Below are positions 62,341-64,000 of a DNA stretch of 64,000 nt, one piece after another. The notes below the pieces were generated by a model. It had not been told where the DNA came from, did no database searches, and saw only the letters and a list, made by a program, of their open reading frames with translations. Source of the stretch: Euptelea pleiosperma (lineage: Eukaryota; Streptophyta; Magnoliopsida; Ranunculales; Eupteleaceae). Position 1 is the stretch's first letter. Each line of letters starts with the position of its first letter. The DNA lies in contig CM068549.1 of assembly GCA_035048495.1 (NCBI GenBank), positions 12,510,000 through 12,573,999 of the forward strand, read 5' to 3'. Position numbers and translations under genes: made by a program.

Positions 62341-63871
62341 TCAAGAAGAGCTAAACTCTGATAAGGTCGGCATTGGACTGCCGGACAAGAATGCCTTAAC
62401 GAGCGCAAGCGCAAGTTTCGGTTTATGCAGAGGAACTTCATGACCTGCTCCCCTCACTGTTACAAAGTTGAGGCCTGCATACTGTTGGGTCCATCCCCCC
62501 ACCTGTTTGGCATATTAGAATCATACTTTAGCAATTACTATTCGAAGTCAAAAATACCAGATCCAACAACATAAAATATTTAAGTTCGAAATTCCGAAAA
62601 CTAATTGTGTTTTGATTCTCGGGAAGGATTAAGGAAAGCATAGTGCAATATGAGTAGTTTATGGGTCAGCAGATCTCTCTGTCAAATAGGCTATAGTGTA
62701 AATGTTTGTAGGTACCAAAAAATATATTCATAATTCTCAATTATTTGGTCACTATTCTCAATTATTTCTACAGATCATGGTACCCGTGGTTTTGAGGAGT
62801 CATTCTTGGATAACAATTGGGGTTTTACCAAGGTAGTCCATTTGAATCTCAGGTTACTGCTTCGAAAGATAAGGTACTTTCTCTGCTTGTTGTTCATGAA
62901 AAAAGGATTGAAGATACAAATGTTTCAACTTAGATTACAAGTGTTGATAAAGACAAGGCTTTTCAGACAGAGAACCGGAAAAGAGGAGAATTGATCATTG
63001 ACAGAGACAATGCAATTGCTTGAACTGAGGAGATAGTGCTACTTCTAATTTTAACTTTCAGGAATTGGAAGCCGTCCTTAAACACAAGGGCGTCCATCCT
63101 CTTTGGGTGAGATCAATGCTATAAGTTCTGGGAAAAACCACGCAAAACAAAATGATATAATTAAAACTGGCCAGTGGACACTAAATGTAACCCTTACATC
63201 TGCATGGGGTGGTGGAAAATAGGAACACCAGAGGTGCCAGATGAGACTCTTTTCGTACCACTTCCTTCTATTGAATATATGCATAGTACTGCCTTTTGTG
63301 GGCTCAAACTAATATAGTCAAGTTGTTACTGCTACAATGCTACTGGTGCAGAAAGTATCATCTTTTTTCTCTTTCTAGTCTAGAATCATCTTTTTCTCTT
63401 TCAAGTCTAGGTTTCAGTACTTTTCTTCCTGAGTTGTATAATGCAGCTGTGAGGAGACTGATGGAATGACTTCATATAATGAGAAAGAGAAATAGAAACC
63501 TGGCATATTTACTTGCTGTAAGGACGTCATTAGTAGTGTTTATGATTGTAGTAAGACAAAAGGAGTTTGAAAACACTGACGTTAAAGCAGTTCATTTCCA
63601 TAAGTCTGGGTATCTATTTACTGTTTCGACGATGGAATATATTAATTATAGAAAGAAGATATTAATGCTGTTTTGTCATTGCAAGAAATATTCCATGGAT
63701 CTTCAAGCCATCGCTAATCTAATTTTTCTCAAAATAAATATAAAAGCTATTGGAACAGTGAATACCTGTCCATCATTGTACCAAGCACGCCAAGGAGAAA
63801 CAGTCGGAAGCTTTAGAGCGTCTATACTGTACCGGGTCGATGTAACTGGGATTACAGTGTCTGTATCCCCA
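62341..63871 (-). CDS. Second SCPL gene, last two exons (continues beyond the window)
   Basis: Tandem paralogue of the gene at 43-48 kb. The penultimate exon 63871-63766 encodes [20 protein letters not shown] through AWYNDGQ and includes the catalytic Asp. The last exon 62502-62341 encodes [40 protein letters not shown] and a stop, and includes the catalytic His. Exon lengths (106 and 162 bp) and splice phases equal those of the first copy. The amino-acid differences are few and conservative. The intron between them is 1,263 bp against 365 bp in the first copy, and its part nearest exon 9 is homologous (63640-63710 against 43510-43585). No frameshift is visible here. Upstream exons, with the catalytic Ser, must lie beyond 64000. 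Confidence 0.9.
62503..63765 (-). other. Expanded intron of the second SCPL gene
   Basis: About 900 bp more than the equivalent intron of the first copy. A plus-strand open segment at 62775-62994 ([20 protein letters not shown]) and a pyrimidine-rich stretch near 63360-63410 are part of the extra sequence. Origin not recognised. Confidence 0.45.
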
Positions 63872-64000
63872 CTGGCCACATCAAAGGAAATTAAGAAATA
63901 TTAGGATCATTGGGACACGATTCTGATTGAAAAAATGCTCAACAGAGACATTAGAACCATTAGCCACTTCAATTTCCCCAAACGAACATTTCAGCTTGGC

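Noticed and set aside
62775..62994. Possible gene fragment [16 protein letters not shown] inside the second SCPL intron
   Set aside because: No splice context or family match. Too short to call.

Overview
This is a plant nuclear genome window with almost no ordinary gene content. Everything recognisable is of flowering-plant type: Ty1/copia LTR elements of the Sirevirus kind (gag with zinc knuckles, an extra env-like third ORF, initiator-tRNA-Met primer sites, repeated polypurine tracts), a CACTA (En/Spm) DNA transposon, an L1-type LINE, several foldback/MITE families, and an intron-rich serine carboxypeptidase-like (SCPL) gene. I cannot name the species.

Layout. 1-3.1 kb: low-complexity sequence, a four-unit 91-bp tandem repeat and foldback remnants. 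3.2-17.8 kb: one decayed CACTA element on the + strand (tnp2-like transposase in three pieces, then a Ptta/En/Spm-type second protein, then a terminal inverted repeat at 17805). It is split by Sirevirus element A1 (4418-10684) and by a probable solo LTR (11603-13499) carrying six hairpins spaced 130-131 bp. 17.8-22.2 kb: 3' end of a minus-strand Sirevirus (element C), split by a solo family-A LTR (20163-21726). 22.2-39.6 kb: a full-length but dead Sirevirus of another family (element B: LTR, gag, pol, env-like ORF, LTR), whose env-like ORF is interrupted by Sirevirus A2 (29998-36978, target duplication TACCA).

39.6-64 kb: a MITE-rich, gene-bearing part. A ten-exon SCPL gene on the minus strand (43113-48518) is flanked by members of one foldback family. 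Its reading frame is complete apart from a one-base deletion in exon 6. The last two exons of a tandem paralogue lie at 62341-63871 and the rest of it runs off the right edge. Between them lies a minus-strand LINE (49562-57565) split by a non-coding LTR element (50572-55713, target duplication CTTTC) that carries two tandem-repeat arrays.

The only genes with a likely cellular role are the two SCPL copies, predicted secreted or vacuolar serine hydrolases or acyltransferases. The rest is nested transposon history. Structurally notable points are a perfect 102-bp palindrome in the CACTA transposase, arrays of short palindromes in the regulatory part of three unrelated LTR families, a gag-only Sirevirus lineage, and insertions that can be ordered by their target-site duplications.
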